DNA of 64,000 nucleotides, taken from the NCBI GenBank assembly GCA_022822265.1, contig JAJECA010000048.1:1-64000 (forward strand), in the 5' to 3' direction. Position numbers and translations under genes: made by a program. Position 1 is the stretch's first letter, and each line of letters opens with the position of its first letter. The notes beneath the pieces were generated by a model. The model saw only the letters and a list, made by a program, of their open reading frames with translations, was not told where the DNA came from and searched no databases. This stretch comes from Acidimicrobiia bacterium (GTDB lineage: Bacteria; Actinomycetota; Acidimicrobiia; Acidimicrobiales; Bin134). Of this stretch, positions 6,928 to 15,459 are shown in pieces.

Positions 6928-8145
6928 CTATTCCATGTCCAGGCCCAGCAGCTTGATGGCGTTGCCGCGGGCGATCTTGTAGACCGCTTCGGGGTCGAGG
7001 TGGCCGAAGAGGCGGGTGGCCACTTCTTGGGTGTTGGGCCAGGTGCCGTCGGCGTGGGGGTAGTCGGTCTCGAAGGTGATGTTGTCGATGCCGACCCGGT
7101 CGAGCAGGTCGATGCCCACGCTGTCTTTGAAGAAGCAGCCGTATACCTGGCGGTAGTAGTAGAACGACGGCGGCTCGGGGATGTTGCGCCGGGCCTGGCT
7201 CCACCCCTGGTGAGTAACCCATACGTCGTCGGCCCGCTCCAGGGCGTAGGGGATCCACCCGATCTGGGCCTCTGCGTACATCAGCTTGAGGTCGGGGTAG
7301 CGGTGCAGCATGCCGGAGAACAAGAAATCGACCATTGAGGCCGCGCTGTTGCAGAAGATAAGCGAGGCGGTCACCGCGTCGGGGGCGTCATCGGCGGTGG
7401 ACACGGTGCGGGTGCCCGACCCGATGTGCATGCACACCACGGTGCCGGTCTCGGCACAGGTCTGGAAGAACGGGTCCCAATAGCCCGAGTGGATGCTGGG
7501 CAAGCCCAGCCAGGTGGGCAACTCGCTGAACGCCACTGCCCGCACGCCCCGCTCGGCGTTGCGGCGGATCTCGGCGGCGGCCAGCTCGGCATCCCACAGC
7601 GGCACCAGGCAAAGAGGGATCAGCCGGCCCCCGGAGTCGCCGCACCACTCTTCGACCATCCAGTCGTTGTAGGCCTGCACGCACAGCAGCGACAGCTCCT
7701 TGTCTTGGCGCTCGTTGAAGAGCTGGCCGCAGAACCGGGGGTAGTTGGGGAAGCACAGCGAGGCGTCGGTGTGGTTCATCTCCATGTCGGCGATGCGGGC
7801 CTTCGGCTGCCAGCAGCCGGGGCGCATCTCGTCGTAGGTGATGCCCTCGGTGGACAGCTCGTCGTAGGCATACCCGGCCGCGGCGATTAGCCGCTTCACT
7901 GAATAGGTGTGGTCTTCATAGAGCCACCAGGCCACGTTGCGGCCCTCGGTGCCGGGGCGCTCCCGGTAGGTGCCGCCGTCGAGCACCACCTCGCCCTGGG
8001 GCAGGTACTCGATGCGCGGCCCGACGTCGCGGTACTTGGCCGGCAGCCGGCTGGTCCACAGGTGCGGGGGCTCCACCACATGGTCGTCCACGCTGATGAT
8101 GCGGGGCATCTCGGTGGCGACTGGAGCATCGGCGGCCACGGTCAT
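6928..8145 (-). CDS. Amidohydrolase-2 family metal-dependent hydrolase
   Basis: 405 aa TIM-barrel hydrolase of the amidohydrolase_2 (ACMSD-like) family, which hydrolyses or decarboxylates cyclic and aromatic carboxylates. Features: VDDHVVEP near the N-terminus (the usual first metal histidine of HxH is Asp), MHIGSG mid-protein, YAEAQIGWIPYALER, and FETDYPHADGTWPNT with the late catalytic Asp. The ATG overlaps the flavodoxin stop (ATGA), so the two are co-translated. Two paralogues lie at 8649 and 15866. The substrate is not predictable; the surrounding LLM, cupin and hydrolase genes suggest catabolism of cyclic compounds. Confidence 0.88.
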   Translation of the reverse strand: MTVAADAPVATEMPRIISVDDHVVEPPHLWTSRLPAKYRDVGPRIEYLPQGEVVLDGGTYRERPGTEGRNVAWWLYEDHTYSVKRLIAAAGYAYDELSTEGITYDEMRPGCWQPKARIADMEMNHTDASLCFPNYPRFCGQLFNERQDKELSLLCVQAYNDWMVEEWCGDSGGRLIPLCLVPLWDAELAAAEIRRNAERGVRAVAFSELPTWLGLPSIHSGYWDPFFQTCAETGTVVCMHIGSGTRTVSTADDAPDAVTASLIFCNSAASMVDFLFSGMLHRYPDLKLMYAEAQIGWIPYALERADDVWVTHQGWSQARRNIPEPPSFYYYRQVYGCFFKDSVGIDLLDRVGIDNITFETDYPHADGTWPNTQEVATRLFGHLDPEAVYKIARGNAIKLLGLDME

Positions 8146-8588
8146 ACTGAAGTCTCCGACATGTCAGGGGCACCCACCGCAGCCAGCACGTCGTCGACGA
8201 ACTCGGGGACCTGCACATCGAGCTGCGTCTTGTTGAACGCCTGGCGGTGGATGACGTCGGCGCCCTTGTAGGCCAGAAGGTCGGCAATCTGATCGATGCA
8301 GTTGCCCGGATACCACTTGTAGGTGGCGAATGCGGCCACCGGCTTGTGGTGCAGCGAAGGCAGCGTCATCAGTTTGGCCGTGCCGCCGGGCCGATGCCCG
8401 AACAGCACCAGCCCGTCTACCCAGGTGCCCACGGCCAAAAGGTCGGCCTCGGCAATCTCGTTGAGCTTCAACCCGTGCACCGGTCGAACCGCCACCTCAT
8501 AGCCAGCCCCCCGCAGCTCCCCGCCGATCATCTCCGCCGCCCGCTGGGTATTCCCCGTGCGGCTCTCAAAGATCACCACTGCCTTCAT
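8142..8588 (-). CDS. Flavodoxin-like FMN protein
   Basis: 148 aa. The FMN-phosphate loop SRTGNTQRA (residues 9-17) at the end of the first strand is typical of flavodoxins. It is followed by VGTWVDGLVLFG and FATYKWYPGN, which match the regions contacting the isoalloxazine ring. It is probably a small cytosolic electron carrier or flavodoxin-family oxidoreductase. Its stop overlaps the amidohydrolase start (ATGA), making a two-gene operon, though a hydrolase does not need electrons, so the functional link is unclear. Confidence 0.87.
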   Translation of the reverse strand: MKAVVIFESRTGNTQRAAEMIGGELRGAGYEVAVRPVHGLKLNEIAEADLLAVGTWVDGLVLFGHRPGGTAKLMTLPSLHHKPVAAFATYKWYPGNCIDQIADLLAYKGADVIHRQAFNKTQLDVQVPEFVDDVLAAVGAPDMSETSV

Positions 8589-8648
8589 GTCTGGAACCTC
8601 ACGGCTTGACTTCTAGCAGCTACGCCTCCCAAGTGCCACGATGGTGGT

Positions 8649-9770
8649 ATGGGCAAGTACGGGTATTACGTGATCGACTCCGACGGGCACGGGGGTGAGC
8701 CGCCCCAGTGGCGCCACGGGATAAGCGCCGAGTGGCGGCCCCAGATGGTGGAGTACGTGGCCAAGATGAAGGAGATCTACGGCGACCTGCCGGGGGCCGG
8801 ATCGCCGGTACACACCGAGGACCAGCAGAACTACGGCGAGTACGCCGCCGGCGAGCTGGACTTCGAGACGCCGCTACAGCGGGAGGGCATGGCCGTGCCC
8901 GGTCCCCGGATGACCGACATGGATCTCGAGGGCATCGATGTGACCGTCATGTTCCCGCCGGGATCGGGCGAGGAGTGGGCGCTGGGCGACCCTGGCTTTT
9001 CCGCCGAGCTGTGCCGACTGCTGAACGACGCCCGGGCCACCTATGCGGCTTACGACCCCACGCGCTTGAAGCTGGTGGCCAAGCTGCCTTTGATCGACCC
9101 GGAGCGGGCCGCCGCCGAACTGGAGCGGTGCTTCACCCAGTATCCGGACCTGTTCGTGGGCATGGTGACCGCCCAGCACGTGTTGGACCGCAACCTGGAC
9201 CACCCGGCCCTCGACGCAGTGTGGGAAGTGGCCGACAGCCATAGCGCCGCGGTGTGCGTACATGGCGGGGGACAGGCACCCGACCAGGTGCCCATCGTGT
9301 TGGACCGCTACGACACCCGGCTGGAGAAGCACGCCGTGACCCACCCGTTCGGGGCCATGCTGGCCACGATGAACTTCACGGTGGGCGGGATCTTGCACCG
9401 GTTCCCCAACATGCGAGTGGGCATCATGGAGGCCGGGTGCGGCTGGCTGCCGTTTTGGCTGGAGCGCCTCGATGAGGAGTACGAGCTGATGCCCGACCAG
9501 GCCCCCATCCTCGATCGCAAGCCGTCGGAGTACTTCTTGTCGGGGCGGTGCTTTGTGGGGGTGGAGTCAACCGAGTCGGCCCTGCCCTATGTGATGGATC
9601 AGGTGGGCGACGACATCCTGTGCTACTCCTCGGACTACTGCCACTGGGACTGCGACTTCCCCCACTCGGTGAAGCTGCTGGTGGAACGCGACGACCTCAG
9701 CGACGAGCGCAAGCGCAAGATCCTCACCGACAATCCGGCCAAGCTCTTCGGGGTCCCGGTTCCGGCTTAG
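8649..9770 (+). CDS. Amidohydrolase-2 family metal-dependent hydrolase
   Basis: 373 aa, paralogue of the genes at 6928 and 15866. It carries DSDGHGGEP at the N-terminus (Asp in place of the first HxH histidine), CVHGGGQ, the MEAGCGWLPFWLERLDEE barrel strand and the catalytic-Asp region SSDYCHWDCDFPHS. Predicted to hydrolyse or decarboxylate a cyclic carboxylate. It is transcribed divergently from the flavodoxin gene and meets the cupin gene convergently with a 4-bp stop overlap. No Shine-Dalgarno is visible before the ATG. Confidence 0.87.
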   Translation: MGKYGYYVIDSDGHGGEPPQWRHGISAEWRPQMVEYVAKMKEIYGDLPGAGSPVHTEDQQNYGEYAAGELDFETPLQREGMAVPGPRMTDMDLEGIDVTVMFPPGSGEEWALGDPGFSAELCRLLNDARATYAAYDPTRLKLVAKLPLIDPERAAAELERCFTQYPDLFVGMVTAQHVLDRNLDHPALDAVWEVADSHSAAVCVHGGGQAPDQVPIVLDRYDTRLEKHAVTHPFGAMLATMNFTVGGILHRFPNMRVGIMEAGCGWLPFWLERLDEEYELMPDQAPILDRKPSEYFLSGRCFVGVESTESALPYVMDQVGDDILCYSSDYCHWDCDFPHSVKLLVERDDLSDERKRKILTDNPAKLFGVPVPA

Positions 9771-10234
9771 TCGGTCCTCGGGCCGAACCAGTCGGGTAAG
9801 TCTACGGGTGGGTGGGGGAGTTCGGTGATGCCGCGCTCTTCGAGGATGGCGGCGTGCTCGGCTTTGTCGGCGGGGGCGGGGCGGGAGTCGCCGAAGTAGA
9901 TCTCCAGGATCTCGGCGCCTTGGTCGCTCACCTTTATGGGGCCGAACGTGGCCAGGTGGGGGAGCTTGATGAGGGTTCCGGCCCGGCACACCTCCTGGTC
10001 GAAGGTGACCTCGCCGTCGATGACGAAAATGAAGTGGTCGCTGTTGTGGCCGTGGCGTTCCAGCACCAAGCCGGGGTCGTAGCGGGTGTGGTACACGGCT
10101 CGCTCGGGGATCAGCTCCAGCATCTTCAGCCACACCGACACCCGGCGGCCGTCGGCGTGCTGCTGGCTCTTCACCTCGGCGAAGTCCATGTCTTCGGCGT
10201 GGATGTAGGACACCTGGGGCTGCGGTTCGGTCAT
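9767..10234 (-). CDS. Cupin-domain protein
   Basis: 155 aa single cupin. The metal motif is at HGHNSDHFIFVIDGE: two histidines of H-x-H, then His in place of the usual Glu, then Gly after six residues. A second conserved stretch is at AGTLIKLPHLATFGP. It may be a small metal-dependent dioxygenase or isomerase, or a binding protein. It appears to be the last gene of the (-) operon LLM-hydrolase-LLM-cupin, 25 bp after the preceding LLM gene, with GGAG 7 nt before its ATG. Confidence 0.85.
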   Translation of the reverse strand: MTEPQPQVSYIHAEDMDFAEVKSQQHADGRRVSVWLKMLELIPERAVYHTRYDPGLVLERHGHNSDHFIFVIDGEVTFDQEVCRAGTLIKLPHLATFGPIKVSDQGAEILEIYFGDSRPAPADKAEHAAILEERGITELPHPPVDLPDWFGPRTD

Positions 10235-10259
10235 GACTGGGCTCCAAAAAGGTTTGCGA

Positions 10260-11552
10260 TCACCGGAACATCTTGAGCGCCCGGCTGTCTGAGGTGTCCT
10301 CAGGACGCTCGTCGGCCGCTTCCTCGATCGGGTTCAGCTCATCGGGCGGGGTGAGGGCCAAGCTCACCGGGGTGTCCAGCTCGATGGGGTCGTGCAGGCC
10401 GAGCTCATCGCCGATGTCGCGCAGCGCGGGCAGCACCTCGGTGCCCATCAGCTCGATGCAGCGCAGGGAGTCGTCGTGGTTGACGCCGCCGTCGTTGCCC
10501 CACAGCATGAGGATCGACGGGCGGCAGGTCTCCAGCACCACCCGCAGCTCGGCGATCACCTCGTCGGGGGTGCCGGCCACGATCTCTCGGGCGGCCAGCT
10601 GCTGCTCGAACGGGGCGGCCCGGGAGCCCGTCACCTGCGAGTTGGCCATCTTGGCGTAGTCCAGCCGCCGGGCCGACGAGCCGTAGCCCGACGGGCTCAC
10701 CCAATAGGGGTGGCCGATGCCGGTGAACTCGCCCTGCATCCACATGAACTCCCGGGCGTTGTCCCGGGCCTTGTCGCCGTCTTCTTGCACGTGGACTCGC
10801 AGTAGATAGCCCCGGTTCTCCGGTCCGGGCTCATAGCCCACCGCCAGCGCGGCCTGGTCGTAGATCTGCCACAGATCGCCGGTGAGGTGAAGGGGGGTGT
10901 TGAGCGAGATGTAGGGGTAGCGGTGCTGGGCGGCCCAACGGATGGTCTCGGCGCTGAACACGCCGGGCACCCAGATGCGGGGGTGGGGCTTCTGGAGCAC
11001 CCGGGCCCAGGGATTGACCACCCGGTACTGGAAGTGCTCGCCCTCCCAGGAGAACGGGCCGTCGTCGGTCATGGTCTTGACCAGCAGGTCGTGGGCCTCG
11101 TTGAACCGCTCCCGGTTGTAGGCCGGGTTGGCGTTGAGGCACACCGACTCTTGGCCTGCGCCCCGCACGATGCCCGAGATGAGACGGCCCTTGGAGATCA
11201 TGTCGATCATGGCGATTTCCTCGGCGAACATCAGCGGGCTGTCGTAAGTGGGCAGCGGGTTGCCGAGCTGCACGATCTTGGCGTTCTCGGTGATGGCGGC
11301 CAGGATGCTCGACATCACGGTGATGCGGGCCTGCATGCAGAACGGGGCGTTGTGGTGCTCGTTCACCATGATCCCGTCGAAGCCCACCTGATCGGCCAGC
11401 TTGTACTCCTCGATGCGCTCGTTGAACAGGCGGCTGCCCTCCACCGGGTCGTAGTACTTGTTGGAGAACATCACCGAGGTGAAGCCCTCCTTCAGGCCCT
11501 CGTCGGCCGGGTAGGCGCTCATGGGCTGCTCGGTGAAATACGACAGGAACAT
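10260..11552 (-). CDS. LLM-class flavin-dependent oxidoreductase
   Basis: 430 aa luciferase-like TIM-barrel monooxygenase or F420/FMN oxidoreductase. The fold is recognised from MVNEHHNAPFCMQ, the ARITVMSSILAAITE strand, GNPLPTYDSPLMFAEEIAMIDMISKGRL and VPGVFSAETIRWAAQH. The start is the ATG at 11552 (MFLSYFTEQPM), sharing one base with the alpha/beta hydrolase stop (TGATG). The reading frame stays open far upstream but that part is a shadow of the hydrolase. It probably oxidises a hydrophobic organic substrate in a cyclic-compound pathway; flavin versus F420 use cannot be decided here. The C-terminal tail after about residue 395 is acidic and looks disordered. Confidence 0.9.
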   Translation of the reverse strand: MFLSYFTEQPMSAYPADEGLKEGFTSVMFSNKYYDPVEGSRLFNERIEEYKLADQVGFDGIMVNEHHNAPFCMQARITVMSSILAAITENAKIVQLGNPLPTYDSPLMFAEEIAMIDMISKGRLISGIVRGAGQESVCLNANPAYNRERFNEAHDLLVKTMTDDGPFSWEGEHFQYRVVNPWARVLQKPHPRIWVPGVFSAETIRWAAQHRYPYISLNTPLHLTGDLWQIYDQAALAVGYEPGPENRGYLLRVHVQEDGDKARDNAREFMWMQGEFTGIGHPYWVSPSGYGSSARRLDYAKMANSQVTGSRAAPFEQQLAAREIVAGTPDEVIAELRVVLETCRPSILMLWGNDGGVNHDDSLRCIELMGTEVLPALRDIGDELGLHDPIELDTPVSLALTPPDELNPIEEAADERPEDTSDSRALKMFR

Positions 11553-12355
11553 CAGCTTTTTCCTCCGGTGATGATGGCGGCGAGTGATTCGGGGGCTTCC
11601 AGGTCGACGGCGTGGCCACAGTCGGGAACCACCTCCAGTCGGGCGTCGGGCAGGGCCTCGACGTAGGCGCGGGCGCACTCCATGGGTACCACCGCGTCGC
11701 TTTCGCCCCACACCACCAGGGCGGGAACGGCGACGCCGCCCAGGAGAGGCCTCAGCCGGCGGTTGTACATGTAGGGCTTCCACCCCACCCGGGTGGTCAT
11801 CTCCCGGTTCATGTCCCAGGCGACCAGGGTGTCGTCGCCCAGCGGATGCTCCTCGGATTCGTCGCCGTTGCGGGGGTAGACCGCCTCGAAGGCCTCGGTA
11901 CTGGAGAAGGCGGCCTCCACATAATTTGAGTGCGACACCAAGAACTGGTCGTAGATGCGGCCATTTTCGGGCAACAGCCCGGCCGCTCCCACCAGAATGA
12001 GCCGCTTGAGCACCTCCGGGGCCATGGTGGCCAGCTCGGCCGCCACCCACCCCCCGAACCCGCAGCCCACTAGCTCCACAGGGCCGAGGTCTTTGGCCCG
12101 CAGCCACTGGCCCACCAACAGGGCCAGGTCCCGAGGATGGCGAGCCCAGTCGGGCCGCTCCGACCCCTCGGTCCCGCCGTAGCCCGGCAAATCAAGCGCA
12201 TGAACGGTGTAGTGGGCAGCCAGGGCCTCGTGAACGGGCATCCACCCGGGGTTGCCGAACGAGTGGTGCAGCATAACCAGCGGATCCCCCGACCCCCCAG
12301 TGAACTCCCGCATTCCCAGTCCGGCCACGGTGGTCGTCACAGTCTGCATCGCCAT
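11552..12355 (-). CDS. Alpha/beta-hydrolase-fold protein with the nucleophile Ser replaced by Gly
   Basis: 267 aa with a standard alpha/beta-hydrolase layout: oxyanion region LHHSFGN, DLPGYGGTEG, acid Asp220 in WGESDAVVP and His248 in DCGHAVDLEAP. The nucleophile elbow, normally G-x-S-x-G-G, reads G97-C-G-F-G-G102, so the serine position is Gly99 (codon GGG). It therefore cannot be a classical serine hydrolase unless Cys98 acts. Cofactor-free dioxygenases, C-C lyases and non-catalytic members of this fold are alternatives. It lies between two LLM genes in one operon, 21 bp after the upstream one and overlapping the downstream one by 1 nt, consistent with one shared pathway. Confidence 0.88.
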   Translation of the reverse strand: MAMQTVTTTVAGLGMREFTGGSGDPLVMLHHSFGNPGWMPVHEALAAHYTVHALDLPGYGGTEGSERPDWARHPRDLALLVGQWLRAKDLGPVELVGCGFGGWVAAELATMAPEVLKRLILVGAAGLLPENGRIYDQFLVSHSNYVEAAFSSTEAFEAVYPRNGDESEEHPLGDDTLVAWDMNREMTTRVGWKPYMYNRRLRPLLGGVAVPALVVWGESDAVVPMECARAYVEALPDARLEVVPDCGHAVDLEAPESLAAIITGGKS

Positions 12356-12376
12356 GACGCTATACCGCTTGCGCCA

Positions 12377-13453
12377 TCAGCCGCCGGGGTTGGCGGGGAG
12401 GTGGTCGAATTTTCCGGTGGGGCGGGTGCGGGCGTACTCCTCCACGATGGGGCGGAGTTGGGTGGGGCTGGCGCCGTGGAGGATGACGCCGTCGCAGCCG
12501 AGGTCGAACTGGCCGCGGATCTTCTCGACGCACTGGGCGGGGGAGCCGGTGGCGGCGGGGGCGAGCCATGCCTCGGGGATGAGGGTGGCGATGTGCTCGA
12601 GCTGCTCGGTGGTGGCCACTTGGTCGATGGCGCCTTGGAAGTTGGCCACCAACTCGTCGGCCAAGAACCGTTCCAGGGTGGCGGGATCCCAGTTGTTGGT
12701 GCGGGCCATCAGCTCGGGGTAGCCCTGGAGGTAGGTGGCCATGCGGCCCACCGTCTTCTTGAGCCTCACGTCTTCGGGCAGGTGGTCGCCGATGGTGGCG
12801 AAGCAACTCCACACTTTCACCGCATCCGGATCTCGTCCTGACTCTTCGGCCGACTGTTTGACGGCGCCCACCACTCGGGCGGTGGTCTCGTCGGTGAAGA
12901 ACGTGTGCAGCACCACCGCGTCGAAGCAGCGTCCGCCCAAAGCCAGGGAGTTGGGGCCGAAGGCGGTCAGAGCCATGGGGATGTGCGCGCTGCTGGCGCC
13001 CATCAAGGTCAGCACCGGATAGTCCCCGATCGGGCCCTCGTGGTTGAAGATGGGCTCGCCTTGCCACAGCCGGCGCATGACACCCACGAAGTCCTCCATT
13101 TGGGCGGTGGTTATGGGGGGCAGGCCGAAGGCTTGGGAGAGGCGGTCGACCCCTCGACCGAGACCCAGACAGAAGCGGCCGCCGGTGAGCTTGTGCATGG
13201 TCATGGCGTATGCCGCGGTCACCACAGGATGGCGGGTGTGGTGGTTGGTGGCCGCGGTGGCAATACCCATGCTTTCAGCGGCCACACCGACCGCCCCCGA
13301 CAAGGTGGCCGCCTCTTTTATGTTGAACCGCTCGCTGATGAACACATTGCCAATGCCCAGCTCTTCGGCTTGGCGAACCTCGTCGATCAGCTCCCGAGGC
13401 GATTCCGGCGCCCCGGCCAGGGTGTAGAAGCCGAGCTCGTTCATCTGGGTCAT
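12377..13453 (-). CDS. LLM-class F420-dependent oxidoreductase (MSMEG_2249-like)
   Basis: 358 aa. The N-terminus (ELGFYTLAGAPESPRELIDE, then GNVFISERFN) matches the actinobacterial F420-linked subfamily named for MSMEG_2249. FCLGLGRGVDRLSQAFGLPP and GFDAVVLHTFF-like barrel segments follow. The start is the ATG at 13453 with a strong AGGAGGAG 7 nt upstream; the longer in-frame extension has no such site. It is the first gene of the LLM-hydrolase-LLM-cupin operon. Role: probable F420H2-dependent reduction or oxidation of an organic substrate, identity unknown. Confidence 0.9.
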   Translation of the reverse strand: MTQMNELGFYTLAGAPESPRELIDEVRQAEELGIGNVFISERFNIKEAATLSGAVGVAAESMGIATAATNHHTRHPVVTAAYAMTMHKLTGGRFCLGLGRGVDRLSQAFGLPPITTAQMEDFVGVMRRLWQGEPIFNHEGPIGDYPVLTLMGASSAHIPMALTAFGPNSLALGGRCFDAVVLHTFFTDETTARVVGAVKQSAEESGRDPDAVKVWSCFATIGDHLPEDVRLKKTVGRMATYLQGYPELMARTNNWDPATLERFLADELVANFQGAIDQVATTEQLEHIATLIPEAWLAPAATGSPAQCVEKIRGQFDLGCDGVILHGASPTQLRPIVEEYARTRPTGKFDHLPANPGG

Positions 13454-13544
13454 TTGGGACTCTCCTCCTGGTATCGCGGGCGGGTTGCAGGTTAGGTCAA
13501 GTTGCTGGTTGAAGACGCTGCCGGAAACTGTCACCGGGGGTCCT

Positions 13545-13550
13545 TAGGAT
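13545..13550 (+). promoter_or_regulatory. Leaderless-type -10 hexamer for rmuC
   Basis: TAGGAT lies 8 nt before the rmuC ATG (13559), with no Shine-Dalgarno between. This fits TANNNT leaderless promoters and supports the chosen start. Confidence 0.55.
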
Positions 13551-13558
13551 GCGGGCCT

Positions 13559-14965
13559 ATGGAGCTTGCTCTTCTCATTGCAGTCTTAGTTTTCGTGATC
13601 GCGTTGGTCGTCGTGCAGCGGTGGCGCCTTGCTGGTGTTGCGGCTGGAAGCGACGACTCGACAACTCGGGCGGCCCAGTTGGAGACCCAGTTGGCCGAGC
13701 GGGATTCTCAGCTCAGCGAGGTCCGAGGCGAGCGTGACGCAGCCAGAGTCGAGTTAGAGGAAGTGCGGGGCGAACGTGAGGCCGCCCGCCGGGAGTTGGC
13801 TGCGGTCAAGGCTGATCACGAGGCTCGCACCGAGGAGCTAGCTGAGGCCCGAAAGCAGATCGAGACCCAGTTCAAGGGCATCGCTGATGATGTGACCAAG
13901 GCCAACAGCGAAGCGTTCCTCAAACAGGCCAAAGCGCAATTCGAAGATCAGAGGAAGCTGAGCGAAGCCGACTTGAAGCAACGCCAGCAGGCCATCGACG
14001 AACTGGTCAAGCCGGTCAGGGAGAACTTGGACAAGTTCGAGAAGCAGGTCACGGAGATGGAGAAGGACCGCAAAGGGGCCTACGACGTGCTGCGCAACCA
14101 GGTTGGGCAATTGCGGGACACGGCTCAGAGCCTCAGCGAGGCCCTCCGGTCCCCGCAAATGCGAGGCCAATGGGGGGAGCAGCAGCTTCGCAACATCCTG
14201 GAATTGTCCGGTTTGAGCGAGCGCATCGACTTTGTTGAGCAAGACACCATCGACTTGGGCGAGAGCCGGGGTCGACCCGATGCGGTGGTGCATATTCCGG
14301 GTGGCTTGGAGGTGGTCATTGATGCCAAGACCCCGTTGAGTTCCTATCTCGATGCGCACCACTCCGATGATGAGAAGCGCCAGAGCGAATTGCTGAACAG
14401 CCACGCCAACACGCTCATGGGCCACGCCAAGACCTTGGGTGACCGGGACTACGCCTCGGCGGTCGACGGTTCGCCCGACTTCGTGGTGATGTTCGTACCT
14501 GCTGAGCCCATCCTGGACGCAGCCATGGACGTGAAGCCCACGCTGTGGGAAGACGCCTGGCAAAAGCACCGAGTGCTCATTGCCACTCCTGGCTTGTTGC
14601 TGGCTTTCCTCCGGACTGTGGCGGTGGCCTGGCAGCAGCAGGACCTTCAGGAGAACGCGCAGAAGATCGCCGATGGGGCAGCCGACCTGTACGACAGTCT
14701 GAGGGTTTATGCCGGCCATGTTGATGGTGTGGGCAAGGGTCTGAGCCGAGCGGTTGACGCCTACAACAGGAGCATTGGCTCGCTGGAGGGCCGGGTGCTG
14801 CCCCGGGCTCGCAAGTTCGAGGATTGGGGAGTGGTCACCGGGACCAAGCAAATCGAATCAGCCACGTCGGTAGATGCGATTGCTCGACCTGTAGCGGCCC
14901 CAGAGTTGGTTGAGGTCACAGCCGAGCCAGCAGCACCTGAGCTTCCGGAAGCTCAGGATGACTGA
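13559..14965 (+). CDS. rmuC: DNA recombination protein RmuC
   Basis: 468 aa. N-terminal membrane anchor (ELALLIAVLVFVIALVVVQ), then a long coiled coil of Glu/Arg/Ala heptads (about 35-190), then the RmuC nuclease-like domain. Key parts are MRGQWGEQQLRNILELSG, the PD-(D/E)xK-type core RPDAVVHIPGG...EVVIDAKTPL, and FVMFVPAEPILDAA. RmuC limits recombination at inverted repeats and is thought to be a DNA nuclease. The start at 13559 places the anchor at the N-terminus and has a TAGGAT element 8 nt upstream; a further upstream ATG (13502) is less likely. It converges on the SixA-like gene with a 7-bp gap. Confidence 0.94.
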   Translation: MELALLIAVLVFVIALVVVQRWRLAGVAAGSDDSTTRAAQLETQLAERDSQLSEVRGERDAARVELEEVRGEREAARRELAAVKADHEARTEELAEARKQIETQFKGIADDVTKANSEAFLKQAKAQFEDQRKLSEADLKQRQQAIDELVKPVRENLDKFEKQVTEMEKDRKGAYDVLRNQVGQLRDTAQSLSEALRSPQMRGQWGEQQLRNILELSGLSERIDFVEQDTIDLGESRGRPDAVVHIPGGLEVVIDAKTPLSSYLDAHHSDDEKRQSELLNSHANTLMGHAKTLGDRDYASAVDGSPDFVVMFVPAEPILDAAMDVKPTLWEDAWQKHRVLIATPGLLLAFLRTVAVAWQQQDLQENAQKIADGAADLYDSLRVYAGHVDGVGKGLSRAVDAYNRSIGSLEGRVLPRARKFEDWGVVTGTKQIESATSVDAIARPVAAPELVEVTAEPAAPELPEAQDD

Positions 14966-14972
14966 GGAGCAG

Positions 14973-15440
14973 CTAGCGATCAGTCAGTAGGCGTGGGGGG
15001 ATCAGCCAGTCGAGTTGGCCGGTGTTGTCGGGGTTGAGGCTGACCCGGGCCAGCGTTGCGGTGGGCATCCGCAGGTGCGCGCCGGTCAATCGGCAAATGG
15101 CGGTCGAGGTGGTCGGTTCGTGGCCGACCAGCATGGTGACCGGTGCCCGCCGCTGGCAGGCCAGGGCGATCATGTGGTTGACCGATCCGTAGTACAGCTC
15201 CTCGGCGGTCTCGGTTGGACAATTCCAGTTTCCCGATTCTTTGGCCAGTTCGAGGGTTTGGCGGGTCCGGGTGGCGGGCGAGTACAGCACCAGATCGGGC
15301 ACATGGCCGGCCTCAGCCAGAAAGCTGCCCACCGCCGCGGCGGCTCGGCGTCCCCGCTCGTTCAGTGGCCGCTCGATGTCGTTGGAAGCCCCTGCATGCC
15401 AGTCGGATTTGGCGTGCCTCAAGAAGATGACCGCTGACAT
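14973..15440 (-). CDS. SixA-like histidine phosphatase
   Basis: 155 aa histidine-phosphatase (phosphoglycerate mutase-like) fold. The catalytic signature LRHAKSDW is at residues 7-14, with the second basic motif VGHEPTTS and the conserved LYSPATRTRQTLE. It resembles SixA, which removes phosphate from phosphohistidine proteins, but small-molecule phosphatases share the motif. It is transcribed divergently from glbO, and the -10 elements of the two genes overlap. Confidence 0.9.
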   Translation of the reverse strand: MSAVIFLRHAKSDWHAGASNDIERPLNERGRRAAAAVGSFLAEAGHVPDLVLYSPATRTRQTLELAKESGNWNCPTETAEELYYGSVNHMIALACQRRAPVTMLVGHEPTTSTAICRLTGAHLRMPTATLARVSLNPDNTGQLDWLIPPRLLTDR

Positions 15441-15447
15441 ATCGCAA

Positions 15448-15453
15448 TACGCT
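15448..15453 (+). promoter_or_regulatory. Leaderless-type -10 hexamer for glbO
   Basis: TACGCT lies 6 nt before the GTG at 15460. It overlaps the opposite-strand TAGCGT of the divergent phosphatase gene. The spacing supports the GTG rather than the ATG at 15427. Confidence 0.5.
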
Positions 15454-15454
15454 A
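15449..15454 (-). promoter_or_regulatory. Leaderless-type -10 hexamer for the SixA-like gene
   Basis: On the minus strand TAGCGT lies 8 nt before the ATG at 15440, with no Shine-Dalgarno. It shares five of six positions with the glbO element, so the two genes should compete for polymerase. Confidence 0.5.
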
Positions 15455-15459
15455 CGCGT

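Noticed and set aside
7388-8287. Several long Arg/Pro-rich open frames opposite or out of phase with the amidohydrolase and flavodoxin genes
   Set aside because: They are typical high-GC shadow frames without family motifs, start signals or promoter elements.
10260-12107. 615-codon open frame suggesting a fusion upstream of the LLM enzyme
   Set aside because: The first 185 codons are an Arg/Gly-rich shadow of the alpha/beta hydrolase on the same strand; the LLM domain starts at ATG 11552 next to the hydrolase stop.
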